Assembly (NCBI GenBank): GCA_017522785.1
Contig: JAFWYF010000006.1
Coordinates: forward strand, 62,001 to 126,000
Reading direction: 5' to 3'
DNA: 64,000 bases
Source of the DNA: Bacteroidaceae bacterium
GTDB lineage: Bacteria; Bacteroidota; Bacteroidia; Bacteroidales; Bacteroidaceae
Numbering within the stretch: the first letter of the stretch is position 1; every line of letters starts with the position of its first letter. This document shows positions 35,477-45,000 of this stretch, piece by piece. The notes beneath the pieces were generated by a model. It was not told the origin of the DNA. It searched no databases and saw nothing but the letters and a program-made list of their open reading frames with translations. The position numbers were made by a program, and so were the translations under genes.

Positions 35477-37048
35477 ATGGTTAAGAAATTCGATTTTTTG
35501 GTAATCGGGTCCGGTATTGCCGGTATGAGTTTTGCCCTTAAAGTGGCGCATAGAGGCACTGTAGCTCTTATATGTAAAACGACACTTGAAGATGCAAACA
35601 CCTATTTTGCGCAAGGTGGTGTTGCATCAGTAACTAATCTTCTTGTCGATAATTTCGAGAAACATATCGAAGATACGATGATAGCCGGCGACCATATCAG
35701 CGACCGTGCGGCAGTAGAAAAGGTCGTCAAAGAGGCGCCCGAACAAATTCAGCAACTAATAAATTGGGGTGTCGATTTTGACAAGAAAGAGAATGGAGAA
35801 TTCGATTTGCATCGCGAAGGCGGACACTCTGAGTTCCGTATTTTACATCATGCCGATAATACGGGTGCAGAAATTCAAAAATCTCTTATAAAAGCGCTAC
35901 ACAGACATCCCAATATCTCAATATTCGAGAACCATTTCGCAATAGAGCTACTTACGCAACACCATTTGGGTGTAACAGTTACTCGTCAAACGCCCGACAT
36001 TGAGTGTTATGGTGCTTATGTGCTTGATATTGCAACAAATGAGGTGCATACATTCCTAAGTAAAGTAACTCTCATGGCTACCGGAGGTTGCGGTGCTGTT
36101 TATAAGACTACAACAAATCCATTAGTGGCTACCGGTGATGGTATCGCAATGGTTTATAGAGCCAAAGGAACAGTAAAGGATATGGAATTTGTGCAGTTTC
36201 ACCCTACAGCATTGTATCATCCCGGCGACAGACCGTCATTCCTAATCACAGAGGCCATGCGCGGATATGGTGGCATATTGCGCACACAAGATGGCAAGGA
36301 GTTTATGCAAAAATACGATGAACGTCTTTCGCTCGCACCAAGAGATATAGTCGCTCGTGCCATAGACAATGAAATGAAAACACGTGGTGAGGAACATGTC
36401 TATCTGGATGTTACACACAAAGATGCCGAAGAGACAAAACGCCACTTTCCCAACATATATGAGAAATGCCTCTCTTTGGGTATAGATATAACAAAAGATT
36501 ATATCCCTGTAGCTCCGGCTGCACACTATTTGTGTGGAGGTATAAAAGTCGATTTAAATGCTGCATCGAGTATCCGAAGATTGTATGCTGTAGGTGAATG
36601 TTCTTGCACCGGTTTGCATGGCGGTAATCGTTTGGCGAGCAACTCATTGATTGAAGCTGTTGTTTATGCCGATGCGGCTGCCAAACACTCACTCTCTGTC
36701 ATAGATAATTATACCTTTAATGACAATATCCCACAGTGGAACGACGAAGGTACAAAGATGAATGAAGAGATGGTGCTCATTTCGCAAGATGTCAAGGAGG
36801 TTGGCCAAATTATGAGCACATACGTAGGCATCGTTCGAAGCGACTTGCGTTTGAAACGTGCATGGCAACGTCTCGACCTGCTCTATGAAGAGACCGAAGA
36901 GCTCTTTAAGCGTAGTGTAATAAGTAAAGAGTTGTGTGAACTTCGTAACATCATAAATGTCGGCTACCTCATTATGAGGCAGGCAATAGAACGTAAGGAG
37001 AGCCGAGGATTGCATTACAACATCGACCATTTAAAGCGAGATAAATAA
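35477..37048 (+). CDS. nadB: L-aspartate oxidase
   Basis: 523 residues. NadB oxidises L-aspartate to iminoaspartate with FAD, the first step of de novo NAD synthesis. The FAD-binding GSGIAGMSFALKVA is at the N-terminus; EGGHSEFRILHHAD (substrate region), GGCGAVYKTTTNP, and HYLCGGIKVDLNAASS with the active-site Arg in RLASNSLIEAVV follow. Length is normal. No nadA or nadC lies nearby. A strong terminator follows. Confidence 0.95.
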   Translation: MVKKFDFLVIGSGIAGMSFALKVAHRGTVALICKTTLEDANTYFAQGGVASVTNLLVDNFEKHIEDTMIAGDHISDRAAVEKVVKEAPEQIQQLINWGVDFDKKENGEFDLHREGGHSEFRILHHADNTGAEIQKSLIKALHRHPNISIFENHFAIELLTQHHLGVTVTRQTPDIECYGAYVLDIATNEVHTFLSKVTLMATGGCGAVYKTTTNPLVATGDGIAMVYRAKGTVKDMEFVQFHPTALYHPGDRPSFLITEAMRGYGGILRTQDGKEFMQKYDERLSLAPRDIVARAIDNEMKTRGEEHVYLDVTHKDAEETKRHFPNIYEKCLSLGIDITKDYIPVAPAAHYLCGGIKVDLNAASSIRRLYAVGECSCTGLHGGNRLASNSLIEAVVYADAAAKHSLSVIDNYTFNDNIPQWNDEGTKMNEEMVLISQDVKEVGQIMSTYVGIVRSDLRLKRAWQRLDLLYEETEELFKRSVISKELCELRNIINVGYLIMRQAIERKESRGLHYNIDHLKRDK

Positions 37049-37082
37049 AAAAAAGGCTATGCTTAGGCATAAAATTGGATAA

Positions 37083-37121
37083 AAAACAAACGAAGTGTAC
37101 TGGTGCACTTCGTTTGTTTTT
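37083..37121 (+). terminator. Strong terminator of nadB
   Basis: Perfect 15-bp stem (AAAACAAACGAAGTG / CACTTCGTTTGTTTT), then T-rich DNA. Confidence 0.92.
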
Positions 37122-37193
37122 ATTTATTTTTTTAATCGATATAATGCGTTGAAAAACATTCGTAAAATTGCCTTAATTTAGGATTGTTTTATA

Positions 37194-37224
37194 TTGGAAA
37201 TTAGACAAAAAAAAACTAACTTCG
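37194..37224 (+). promoter_or_regulatory. Promoter of the purH-mre operon
   Basis: TTG (37194-37196), 20-base spacer and TAACTTCG (37217-37224), a near-consensus Bacteroidota promoter with C for T in the -7 box. The leader is about 85 bases. Confidence 0.7.
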
Positions 37225-37314
37225 CGACAAATTGAGGTATCCTTTGAGGTGCCTTTTGTAAGGTGGTGTAAGCCAATATTTTACAAAATATGAATAAATT
37301 AAAACCAAGTTAAT

Positions 37315-38838
37315 ATGTCTACTAAAAAAATTAAATCAGCACTAGTTTCCGTTTTTCATAAAGACGGCTTAGACGAAATCATTAATCGTTTGCATGCCGA
37401 CGGAGTAAAACTAATCTCAACAGGAGGTACAAAAGAATTTATCGAGTCGTTGAACATTCCCTGTACATCGGTTGAGAGTATTACAGGTTATCCTTCCATT
37501 TTGGGTGGTAGAGTGAAAACGTTGCATCCCAAGGTGTTCGGCGGCATATTAGGACGTCGCGAATTGGAAAAAGACCAGCAACAGATGGCAGAATATGAGA
37601 TTCCTTCAATAGACCTAGTCATTGTAGACCTCTATCCCTTTGAGCAGACTGTTGCGTCTGGAGCGCCTGAGGCCGATATTATTGAGAAAATAGATATAGG
37701 CGGAATCTCATTAATTCGTGCTGCTGCCAAAAACTTTAACGATGTTGTGATTGTAGCAAGCAAAGCACAATACCAGCCTTTGTTGGATATACTAAAGAAC
37801 AACGGTGCAGAGACAACACTCGAAGAGCGTCGTTTCTTTGCGCGTGAGGCTTTTGCTGTTTCGTCTTCTTACGATTCTGCAATCTTCAACTACTTCAGTG
37901 GCGATGAGCAAAGCGCTTTCCGTTATGCAAAAGATTGTCCTATGAGCTTGCGCTATGGCGAGAATCCTCATCAAAAAGGTGCTTTCTTTGGCGATTTTAA
38001 CAAAATATTCAATCAAATACATGGTAAGGAAATCTCCTATAACAACCTATTGGATATTCATGCGGCAGTAGAACTCATTCACGATTTTGCCGGCGAGACA
38101 ACATTTGCAATTCTCAAACACAACAATGCATGTGGTTTGGCATCGCGCCCCACAGTTTTAGAGGCATGGCAGGCGGCATTGGCCGGCGACCCAGTTTCGG
38201 CATTCGGTGGTGTTCTCATCACTAACAGCGTAATAGACAAGGCTACAGCTGAGGCTATCAACGAAATTTTCTTTGAGGTGGTAATTGCTCCCGATTACGA
38301 GATGGATGCTCTCGAGGTTCTTACACAAAAGAAGAATCGTATCATTCTTGTTCACAAGGCTACAGACATGCCACAGCAAACATTCCGTAGTGTGTTGAAT
38401 GGTGTGTTGGTTCAGGAGCGTGATGCAAAGGTTGAAACAATTGAGGATTTGAAAACAGTTTCACAGGCTGTACCTACCGATAGCGAAATAGAGGATATGC
38501 TTTTTGCCAATAAAATAGTTAAGCACAGCAAGAGCAATGCAATTGTACTTGCAAAGGGTAAACAACTCATTGCAAGTGGTGTTGGTCAAACATCACGTGT
38601 CGATTCATTGAGACACGCAATTGAGAAAGCCGGAACATTCGGTTTCTCTTTGCAGGGTGCTGTTATGGCAAGTGATGCATTCTTCCCCTTCCCCGATTGT
38701 GTACAAATTGCTCACGAGGCTGGTGTTACAGCTGTTATTCATCCGGGAGGTTCAATCAGAGACAAAGAGTCAGTAGATTATTGCGATGCTAATGGTGTTT
38801 CAATGGTTACAACCGGTTTCCGTCATTTTAAACATTAA
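37315..38838 (+). CDS. purH: Bifunctional AICAR transformylase/IMP cyclohydrolase
   Basis: 507 residues catalysing the last two steps of purine synthesis. The N-terminal MGS-like cyclohydrolase domain (about 1-190) shows STGGTKEFIE and GGRVKTLHPKVFGG; the C-terminal transformylase (about 200-507) shows the catalytic KHNNACG and SDAFFPFPD. It is the first gene before mreB (13 bases apart), an arrangement that seems common in Bacteroidales. Confidence 0.97.
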   Translation: MSTKKIKSALVSVFHKDGLDEIINRLHADGVKLISTGGTKEFIESLNIPCTSVESITGYPSILGGRVKTLHPKVFGGILGRRELEKDQQQMAEYEIPSIDLVIVDLYPFEQTVASGAPEADIIEKIDIGGISLIRAAAKNFNDVVIVASKAQYQPLLDILKNNGAETTLEERRFFAREAFAVSSSYDSAIFNYFSGDEQSAFRYAKDCPMSLRYGENPHQKGAFFGDFNKIFNQIHGKEISYNNLLDIHAAVELIHDFAGETTFAILKHNNACGLASRPTVLEAWQAALAGDPVSAFGGVLITNSVIDKATAEAINEIFFEVVIAPDYEMDALEVLTQKKNRIILVHKATDMPQQTFRSVLNGVLVQERDAKVETIEDLKTVSQAVPTDSEIEDMLFANKIVKHSKSNAIVLAKGKQLIASGVGQTSRVDSLRHAIEKAGTFGFSLQGAVMASDAFFPFPDCVQIAHEAGVTAVIHPGGSIRDKESVDYCDANGVSMVTTGFRHFKH

Positions 38839-38851
38839 TTTTTAAAACAGA

Positions 38852-39871
38852 ATGGGACTTTTTTCATTTACACAAGATGTAGCAATTGACCTTGGTACTG
38901 CCAATACCATCATCACCTACAATGGTAAGATTGTGGTAGATGAACCATCGGTAGTTGCGATAGAGACATCGACCCGCAAGTTGTTTGCGGTTGGAGATCG
39001 TGCAAAACAGATGCACGAAAAGACTAACCCTAAAATTCAAACAATACGTCCTTTGCGCGATGGAGTTATTGCCGACTTCTATGCTTGTGAGCAGATGATG
39101 CGCGGACTCATCGACAAGGTGAACATGGGTAGCAAGCTCTTTACACCTTCGTTACGCATGGTTATAGGTGTTCCTTATGGCTCAACCGAGGTGGAATTAC
39201 GTGCTGTGCGCGACTCGGCAGAGCATGCAGGTGGTCGCGACGTATATCTTATCTACGAGCCTATGGCATCGGCATTGGGTATTGGTTTGGACGTTACAGC
39301 GCCCGAAGGAAACATGGTGGTAGACATTGGTGGTGGTTCAACTGAAATTGCAGTAATCTCACTCGGAGGTATAGTTTCTAATGGTTCTTTACGTATTGCC
39401 GGCGACGACTTTACTGCCGATATACAGGATTATATGGGACGTCAGCATAATGTGCGCGTGAGTGAGCGCATGGCAGAGCGTATCAAGATACATGTAGGTT
39501 CTGCATTAACCGACCTAGGCGATGATGCTCCTCAGGACTATTTGGTACATGGCCCCAATAAAATTACAGCAATGCCAATTGAGGTACCTGTAAACTACAA
39601 AGAGATTGCACATTGTATCGATAAGTCTATTACTAAGATAGAAAACGCTATTATAAATGCATTGGAAGCTACTCCTCCCGAATTGTATGCCGATATTGTT
39701 CACAACGGAATATATTTGGCCGGTGGTGGAGCATTGCTTCGTGGTCTCGACAAACGTTTGTCCGATAAGATAAACATTCCCTTCCACATTGCCGAGAATC
39801 CTCTCTATTGTGTAGCAAGGGGTACAGCACTTGCTCTCAACGATTTGACATATCCATTCTTAATGAGATAA
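38852..39871 (+). CDS. mreB: Rod shape-determining protein MreB
   Basis: 339 residues, actin fold. Phosphate and nucleotide-binding motifs: DLGTANTIITYNG (phosphate 1), VVDIGGGSTEIAVISLGG (phosphate 2) and GIYLAGGGALLRG (adenosine). MreB forms filaments under the inner membrane that guide lateral wall growth with MreC, MreD, PBP2 and RodA, all encoded directly downstream. The N-terminal FSFTQDVA is the membrane-facing start usual for MreB. Confidence 0.98.
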   Translation: MGLFSFTQDVAIDLGTANTIITYNGKIVVDEPSVVAIETSTRKLFAVGDRAKQMHEKTNPKIQTIRPLRDGVIADFYACEQMMRGLIDKVNMGSKLFTPSLRMVIGVPYGSTEVELRAVRDSAEHAGGRDVYLIYEPMASALGIGLDVTAPEGNMVVDIGGGSTEIAVISLGGIVSNGSLRIAGDDFTADIQDYMGRQHNVRVSERMAERIKIHVGSALTDLGDDAPQDYLVHGPNKITAMPIEVPVNYKEIAHCIDKSITKIENAIINALEATPPELYADIVHNGIYLAGGGALLRGLDKRLSDKINIPFHIAENPLYCVARGTALALNDLTYPFLMR

Positions 39872-39890
39872 CTATCACAAAAGAGAGACC

Positions 39891-40733
39891 GTGCAAGTTC
39901 TGTTAAATTTCTTTATAAAGCATAATCACTGGTTCCTGTTCCTACTATTGGAGGGAATCAGTTTTATGCTAATAGTACGTTTCAACAACTACCAAAGTGC
40001 ATCATTCTTTACAGCCACCAATAGAGTAGCAGGCGATGTTTACAGCATGATAACAAATGTAAATGCCTACTTTGGTCTAAAGAAAGAGAATGAAGAGTTG
40101 TTGAAACATAATCTGGATTTAACAAAAGAACTTACAGAACTACAGGAACAACTTGCTACATTGACAGCACGTGAGGCTCTGGACAGCAATGCTGTATATG
40201 AACGCAACAGAGAGCGATATCTCTTTAATACAGCACGAGTGGTGAACAATTCGTTGAATTCGTTCAACAATTATATTGTTCTAGATAAAGGAACTGCCGA
40301 TGGTGTACATCCCGAAATGGGTGTATTTGGTAATGATGGAGTTGTTGGTGTAATTTATACAGCATCGGAGCACTATTCACTTGTGGTACCTTTGCTAAAC
40401 AGCAAAAGCAATATAAGTTGCAGAGTGCGCAACAATGACAATTTCTGTACATTGCAGTGGGATGGAGAGGATATTTCTTATTCCTATCTCATAGATTTGC
40501 CTCGATACACAAAGTTCGAGCAAGGCGATACTGTAGTAACAAGTGGTTTTTCATCAATATTCCCCGGAGATATCCCTGTTGGAATTATTGATAGGGTAGA
40601 GGAGTCAAAGAATGGAATGTTCTATCGAGCACGAGTGAAAATACTGACCGATTTTGCCAGCCTAAACTCAGTCTATGTAATTGGAAACAGGGGGTACGAA
40701 GAGCAACAGGAACTTGAAAATAAAAAGCCATAA
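39891..40733 (+). CDS. mreC: Rod shape-determining protein MreC
   Basis: 280 residues. One N-terminal membrane helix (NHWFLFLLLEGISFMLIV) and a coiled coil (about 65-105, KKENEELLKHNLDLTKELTE) precede the double beta-barrel periplasmic domain. MreC connects MreB to PBP2. The start is a GTG at 39891; the family N-terminus (LLNFFIKHNHWF) begins right after it and no ATG precedes it. Confidence 0.95.
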   Translation: MQVLLNFFIKHNHWFLFLLLEGISFMLIVRFNNYQSASFFTATNRVAGDVYSMITNVNAYFGLKKENEELLKHNLDLTKELTELQEQLATLTAREALDSNAVYERNRERYLFNTARVVNNSLNSFNNYIVLDKGTADGVHPEMGVFGNDGVVGVIYTASEHYSLVVPLLNSKSNISCRVRNNDNFCTLQWDGEDISYSYLIDLPRYTKFEQGDTVVTSGFSSIFPGDIPVGIIDRVEESKNGMFYRARVKILTDFASLNSVYVIGNRGYEEQQELENKKP

Positions 40734-40736
40734 TAA

Positions 40737-41237
40737 ATGACACGTACGTATCTCATAAGGTTCTGTAATTTTGTGATATTGGCACTGGTTCAGGTGCTGA
40801 TATTTAGCAATATTCATCTTTTTGGGTATGCTACGGCCTATATCTATCTGCTGTTTATTCTAAAACTGCCACGCCTGACTTCTCGTAACGAACTATTGAT
40901 GTGGGGTTTCTTCTTAGGACTAATAGTGGATATCTTTGGAAACACTCCCGGAATAAATGCGATGGCTGCGACAGCAGTAGCATTTACCCGAAATAGTATA
41001 ATGTCGGCATTTATTACAAAAGAAACCGCCGACGATTTTATCCCAAGCGTGCATAATGTCGGAGTAGCAAGGTATTTAAGTTACGCTTTGGTATGTCTAT
41101 TGCAATTCTATATCCTGCTTTTCATTCTAGAATTGTTTACAATAAATTATCCTATTCCCTTGCTCATAAATGTTTCAAGCAGTTGTCTGCTTACAATGCT
41201 GTTCATTGCAGTTGCCGAGTTCTTTACCCGTAAATAA
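40737..41237 (+). CDS. mreD: Rod shape-determining protein MreD
   Basis: 166 residues, five or so membrane helices, with the conserved GFFLGLIVDIFGNTPGINAMAAT segment region (G-F-x-x-G-L-x-x-D) typical of MreD. It is a small inner-membrane partner of MreC and PBP2 in the elongasome. It follows mreC by 3 bases and precedes mrdA by 8. Confidence 0.93.
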   Translation: MTRTYLIRFCNFVILALVQVLIFSNIHLFGYATAYIYLLFILKLPRLTSRNELLMWGFFLGLIVDIFGNTPGINAMAATAVAFTRNSIMSAFITKETADDFIPSVHNVGVARYLSYALVCLLQFYILLFILELFTINYPIPLLINVSSSCLLTMLFIAVAEFFTRK

Positions 41238-41245
41238 AAAGCTTT

Positions 41246-43096
41246 ATGAGAAACACAAAATTCAATCTCGAAAAGCGCAAATTTATTTTGGGTGGCATTG
41301 TTCTACTGGTGCTCATAACCTATGTGGTGCGTCTGTTCAACTTGCAAGTGTTGAGCGATGAGTATAAGAGTAAAGCCGATAGTAATGCTTTCTACAAAAA
41401 GACAATTTATCCGGCACGTGGGCTCATGTACGACCGCAATGGCAATCTGCTTGTATATAATCAACCTGCATACGATATAACCTTTGTCCCGCGAGAAATA
41501 CGCGGAATAGACACTCTCGAAATCTGTCGTACACTGAACATCACACGCGAAGAGTTCGATGAGCGTATGGCAAGAATAAAAAATAAACGCTACAACCCCG
41601 GATATTCAACATATACAGAGCAGGTTTTCATGAGCCGTCTCTCTACCGAAGAGTTTGCTAAGTTCCAAGAGAAACTGTTCATGTTCCCGGGTTTTGGTAT
41701 TCAAAAACGCTCTATTCGTCAATATGCATATAGTGCCGCAGGTGTGTTGTTTGGTGATATAGGCGAGGTATCACAGAAAAAGATAGACAAAGACCCATAT
41801 TATACACGTGGCGATTACATTGGTTCACAAGGTCTTGAGGCTTCGTACGAAGAGATATTGCGCGGTGAAAAGGGTGTTGAACTATTGCTACGCGATGCCT
41901 ATGGTCGCATACAGGGAAACTATCGAAACGGAGCATTGGATACCATGGCCATTGCAGGAAAGAATTTGCATCTGGGCCTCGACATTGAATTGCAAATGTT
42001 GGGCGAGAGGCTTATGCAGAACAAAATAGGAAGCATTGTTGCAATTGAGCCGGCTACAGGTGAAATACTCTGCATGGTGTCGGCACCATCATACGACCCA
42101 TCTTTGCTCACCGGAAGACAACGTGGTGAGAATCATAAATTACTAACAAAGGATAGTCGTAAACCATTAATGAATCGTGCGGTAATGGGAACCTATCCCC
42201 CCGGTTCAACCTTCAAAACATCCCAAGCATTAACATTCTTGCAAGAGGATATAATAACCCCACAAACAAATTTCCCATGTTCCATGGGCTTCAGATATAA
42301 CAAATTTAAATTGGGATGCCATGCTCACTCTTCACCTTTGGGGCTCTACCCGGCAATTGCAACCTCATGTAACGCCTATTTCTGTTGGGGATTGGTGCGT
42401 ATGTTCTCTTCAAAGCGATATGAGAATGTGCAGGAAGCAATGAATACGTGGAGAGATTATATGGTTTCCATGGGCTTTGGCTACCGTTTGGGAATAGACC
42501 TGCCGGGCGAAGCGCGAGGCATGATTCCAAATGCACAATACTATGGCAGGCACTACGGTAACTATTGGAATGCAGTTACAGTGATAAGTATCTCCATTGG
42601 TCAGGGTGAAGTAACACTCACACCACTGCAAATAGCCAATTTGGGTGCTACTATAGCAAATCGTGGAACATATATTCCCCCTCATCTTGTAAAGAGAATA
42701 GACGGCGATACACTGCCCCGGATATACCAAACACCCAAAAAGACCATGGTTGAGCGTGAAGCCTACGAAGATGTCGTTAAGGGTATGCGCGAGGCAGTAC
42801 TCAGTGGAACATGTCGTGCCGCAAATATTCCCGATATAGAGGTCTGCGGAAAAACAGGAACAGCCGAGAACAAAGGCAAGGATCACTCGGTGTTCATGGG
42901 TTTTGCTCCAATGAATAATCCGCAAATAGCTGTTGCTGTATATGTCGAAAATGGTGGTTTTGGAGCTGTTTACGGAGTTCCTATCGGAGCCTTGCTAATG
43001 GAACAATATATAAACGGAAAACTTTCCGAAGAGAGCATGAAAAAGGCCGATGAAATTCAAAAAAGAGTAATTTATTATGGCGACGGAGAGAGATAG
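41246..43096 (+). CDS. mrdA: Penicillin-binding protein 2
   Basis: 616 residues. A membrane anchor (about 12-33) is followed by the pedestal domain and the transpeptidase domain. Active-site motifs are STFK (in GTYPPGSTFKT), SCN (in IATSCNAYF) and KTG (in CGKTGTAENKG). PBP2 cross-links peptidoglycan during elongation together with the glycosyltransferase RodA, encoded next with a 20-base overlap. It is a target of beta-lactams. Confidence 0.97.
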   Translation: MRNTKFNLEKRKFILGGIVLLVLITYVVRLFNLQVLSDEYKSKADSNAFYKKTIYPARGLMYDRNGNLLVYNQPAYDITFVPREIRGIDTLEICRTLNITREEFDERMARIKNKRYNPGYSTYTEQVFMSRLSTEEFAKFQEKLFMFPGFGIQKRSIRQYAYSAAGVLFGDIGEVSQKKIDKDPYYTRGDYIGSQGLEASYEEILRGEKGVELLLRDAYGRIQGNYRNGALDTMAIAGKNLHLGLDIELQMLGERLMQNKIGSIVAIEPATGEILCMVSAPSYDPSLLTGRQRGENHKLLTKDSRKPLMNRAVMGTYPPGSTFKTSQALTFLQEDIITPQTNFPCSMGFRYNKFKLGCHAHSSPLGLYPAIATSCNAYFCWGLVRMFSSKRYENVQEAMNTWRDYMVSMGFGYRLGIDLPGEARGMIPNAQYYGRHYGNYWNAVTVISISIGQGEVTLTPLQIANLGATIANRGTYIPPHLVKRIDGDTLPRIYQTPKKTMVEREAYEDVVKGMREAVLSGTCRAANIPDIEVCGKTGTAENKGKDHSVFMGFAPMNNPQIAVAVYVENGGFGAVYGVPIGALLMEQYINGKLSEESMKKADEIQKRVIYYGDGER

Positions 43097-44543
43097 TATA
43101 TTCCGCAGAATAGATTGGTGGACATTGGGTTTGTATGCCATGCTTGCCATAATGGGTTGGCTAGCTATATGCGGAGCCAGCTACGACTATATCGAAACCG
43201 ATTTTCTGGAGTTTTTCAGCCAATCGGAACGTACAGGAAAGCAGGCACTATGGATGGCTATTTCGGTCTTTGTCGGGGTCATACTCTTCTGTTTCGATAA
43301 GCGTGTCTATAAAGATTGGGCATATATCATATATGTTCTGTCTCTGCTCCTCTGTATTGCTACAATATTTCTATCACGCGACATTAAAGGTTCTCATTCG
43401 TGGATAAGTTTCGGTGGTTTCAGCATCCAACCAGCCGAGTTCATGAAATCTGCTACCACATTGGCTTTGGCATCATTCATGACGCGCTATGGCTTTAAGT
43501 TAAACGAGGGTGGGAATTTATATAAGTGCCTTGTAATATTCCTTTTGCCTATGCTCATTATCATTGGGCAGCGCGAAACAGGTAGTGCATTGGTCTATCT
43601 TGCCTTCTTTTTTGTTCTATATCGCGAGGGCATGACGGGCCTCGTTTTGTTGGCCGCTATAAGTGCTGTGGTATATTTCATTGTTGGAATTCGCTTCGAT
43701 GCCGATATTCTCGATGCTGTCAATGTGAGTATAGGCCATTACTTTGTTTTAGTTCTCATACAGCTTTTCTCCATTGCTATGGTAAAGTTCTGGTGTAAGA
43801 ACAATAGAACATCGTTTGTGTTGTTTGTGGTGAATGTCGCAGGAACATTAGGGGCATATTGGACTGCAATATATCTCATATCGTTCAATGTCATATATGT
43901 TCAGTATCTACTAATACTGTTCAACATTGGCTATCTACTTATTAGGATGCGTTTGAACAAAGAGAAACGAAACTTGTGGGCTGTTCTGTTCATTCTATGT
44001 TCGTTGCTATTTTATAATTCCTGCGATTACGTTATGCATAATGTGTTGGAAGATCATCAGAGAACACGTATCGAGGTGCTCCTAGGGCTAAAGGAGGACC
44101 TTGCCAATGCCGGATATAATGTTCATCAATCAAAGATAGCTATTGGCTCAGGCGGTATAATGGGCAAAGGCTTTTTAAATGGAACTCAAACAAAACTCAA
44201 ATATGTTCCCGAGCAAGATACAGATTTCATCTTCTGCACCATAGGCGAGGAACAAGGCTTTGTGGGCTCTACATTTGTTCTGATAGTATTTGCCACCTTT
44301 ATATTACGTTTGATAGTGCTTGCCGAACGGCAGAACGACACTTTTGGCAGGGTCTATGGCTATTCCCTTGCATCGATATTCTTTTTCCACTTCACAATAA
44401 ATATAGGAATGGTGCTTGGAATAATGCCGGTTATAGGCATCCCTTTACCTTTCTTTAGCTATGGTGGCTCGTCGTTTTTGGGCTTTTCAATTCTTCTCTT
44501 CAGTTTTTTGAGGATTGATTCCGATAGATATATGAGAGCCTAA
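43077..44543 (+). CDS. rodA: Peptidoglycan glycosyltransferase RodA (SEDS family)
   Basis: 488 residues, polytopic. SEDS landmarks: GSHSWISFGGFSIQPAEFMK, the loop with DTDFIFCTIGEEQGFVGS and the closing GIPLPFFSYGGSS. RodA polymerises glycan strands from lipid II for PBP2. It is about 110 residues longer than E. coli RodA because of extra membrane segments between about 190 and 310. The start overlaps mrdA by 20 bases; the last 44 bases overlap the convergent gldH gene. Confidence 0.95.
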   Translation: MATERDSIFRRIDWWTLGLYAMLAIMGWLAICGASYDYIETDFLEFFSQSERTGKQALWMAISVFVGVILFCFDKRVYKDWAYIIYVLSLLLCIATIFLSRDIKGSHSWISFGGFSIQPAEFMKSATTLALASFMTRYGFKLNEGGNLYKCLVIFLLPMLIIIGQRETGSALVYLAFFFVLYREGMTGLVLLAAISAVVYFIVGIRFDADILDAVNVSIGHYFVLVLIQLFSIAMVKFWCKNNRTSFVLFVVNVAGTLGAYWTAIYLISFNVIYVQYLLILFNIGYLLIRMRLNKEKRNLWAVLFILCSLLFYNSCDYVMHNVLEDHQRTRIEVLLGLKEDLANAGYNVHQSKIAIGSGGIMGKGFLNGTQTKLKYVPEQDTDFIFCTIGEEQGFVGSTFVLIVFATFILRLIVLAERQNDTFGRVYGYSLASIFFFHFTINIGMVLGIMPVIGIPLPFFSYGGSSFLGFSILLFSFLRIDSDRYMRA

Positions 44544-45000
44544 GCCCAACATCGCTCACTCCCGGAAGCACTTCATCACTCATCAAATGCCTTATATAAA
44601 TATTTACAGTATCATTTGTGAGTGGTATGACATAAGGCAATGTAAATCCCATTTGATATAACATTCCCGTTGTGGAGCCATTCATGCGCCCATTATTGTC
44701 GTAGATATTACAATGGAGTGTATCGTTGAAAAGTTGTTCCTTTCTGCTGTTTTCTCCTTTTATCTCTATCCATAAATCTTTGTATGGATATTTTTGTGTA
44801 CAACGTAGTTCTACCCTCGCTTCATATTCTCCATCCCATGAAAAAGGTCTGTTGTATGAATATAGCAAGGTGTCGTTAATATCCCAGCAACAATCCTCCA
44901 AACTTTTAAATTCATGAAAGGCATCGTTGCAGGAACATAACAGCAATGTCGTGAACAACAGAATTTTACTCAGGTTTTTGGCTGTTGTTTGCATTGCCAT
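44500..45000 (-). CDS. gldH: Gliding-motility-associated lipoprotein GldH
   Basis: The start at 45000 (MAMQTTAKN; an ATG at 44994 is equally possible) gives 166 residues. A lipoprotein signal with LLLCSC precedes the mature part CNDAFHEFKSLEDCCW, and the beta-rich body with YKDLWIEIKGE and GSTTGMLYQMGF matches GldH. GldH is an outer-membrane lipoprotein needed for gliding in Flavobacteria and conserved in many non-gliding Bacteroidales. Its start lies inside the end of the PSP1 gene (35-base overlap), and its end overlaps rodA on the other strand. Confidence 0.85.
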   Translation of the reverse strand: MAMQTTAKNLSKILLFTTLLLCSCNDAFHEFKSLEDCCWDINDTLLYSYNRPFSWDGEYEARVELRCTQKYPYKDLWIEIKGENSRKEQLFNDTLHCNIYDNNGRMNGSTTGMLYQMGFTLPYVIPLTNDTVNIYIRHLMSDEVLPGVSDVGLRLSYIYRNQSSKN

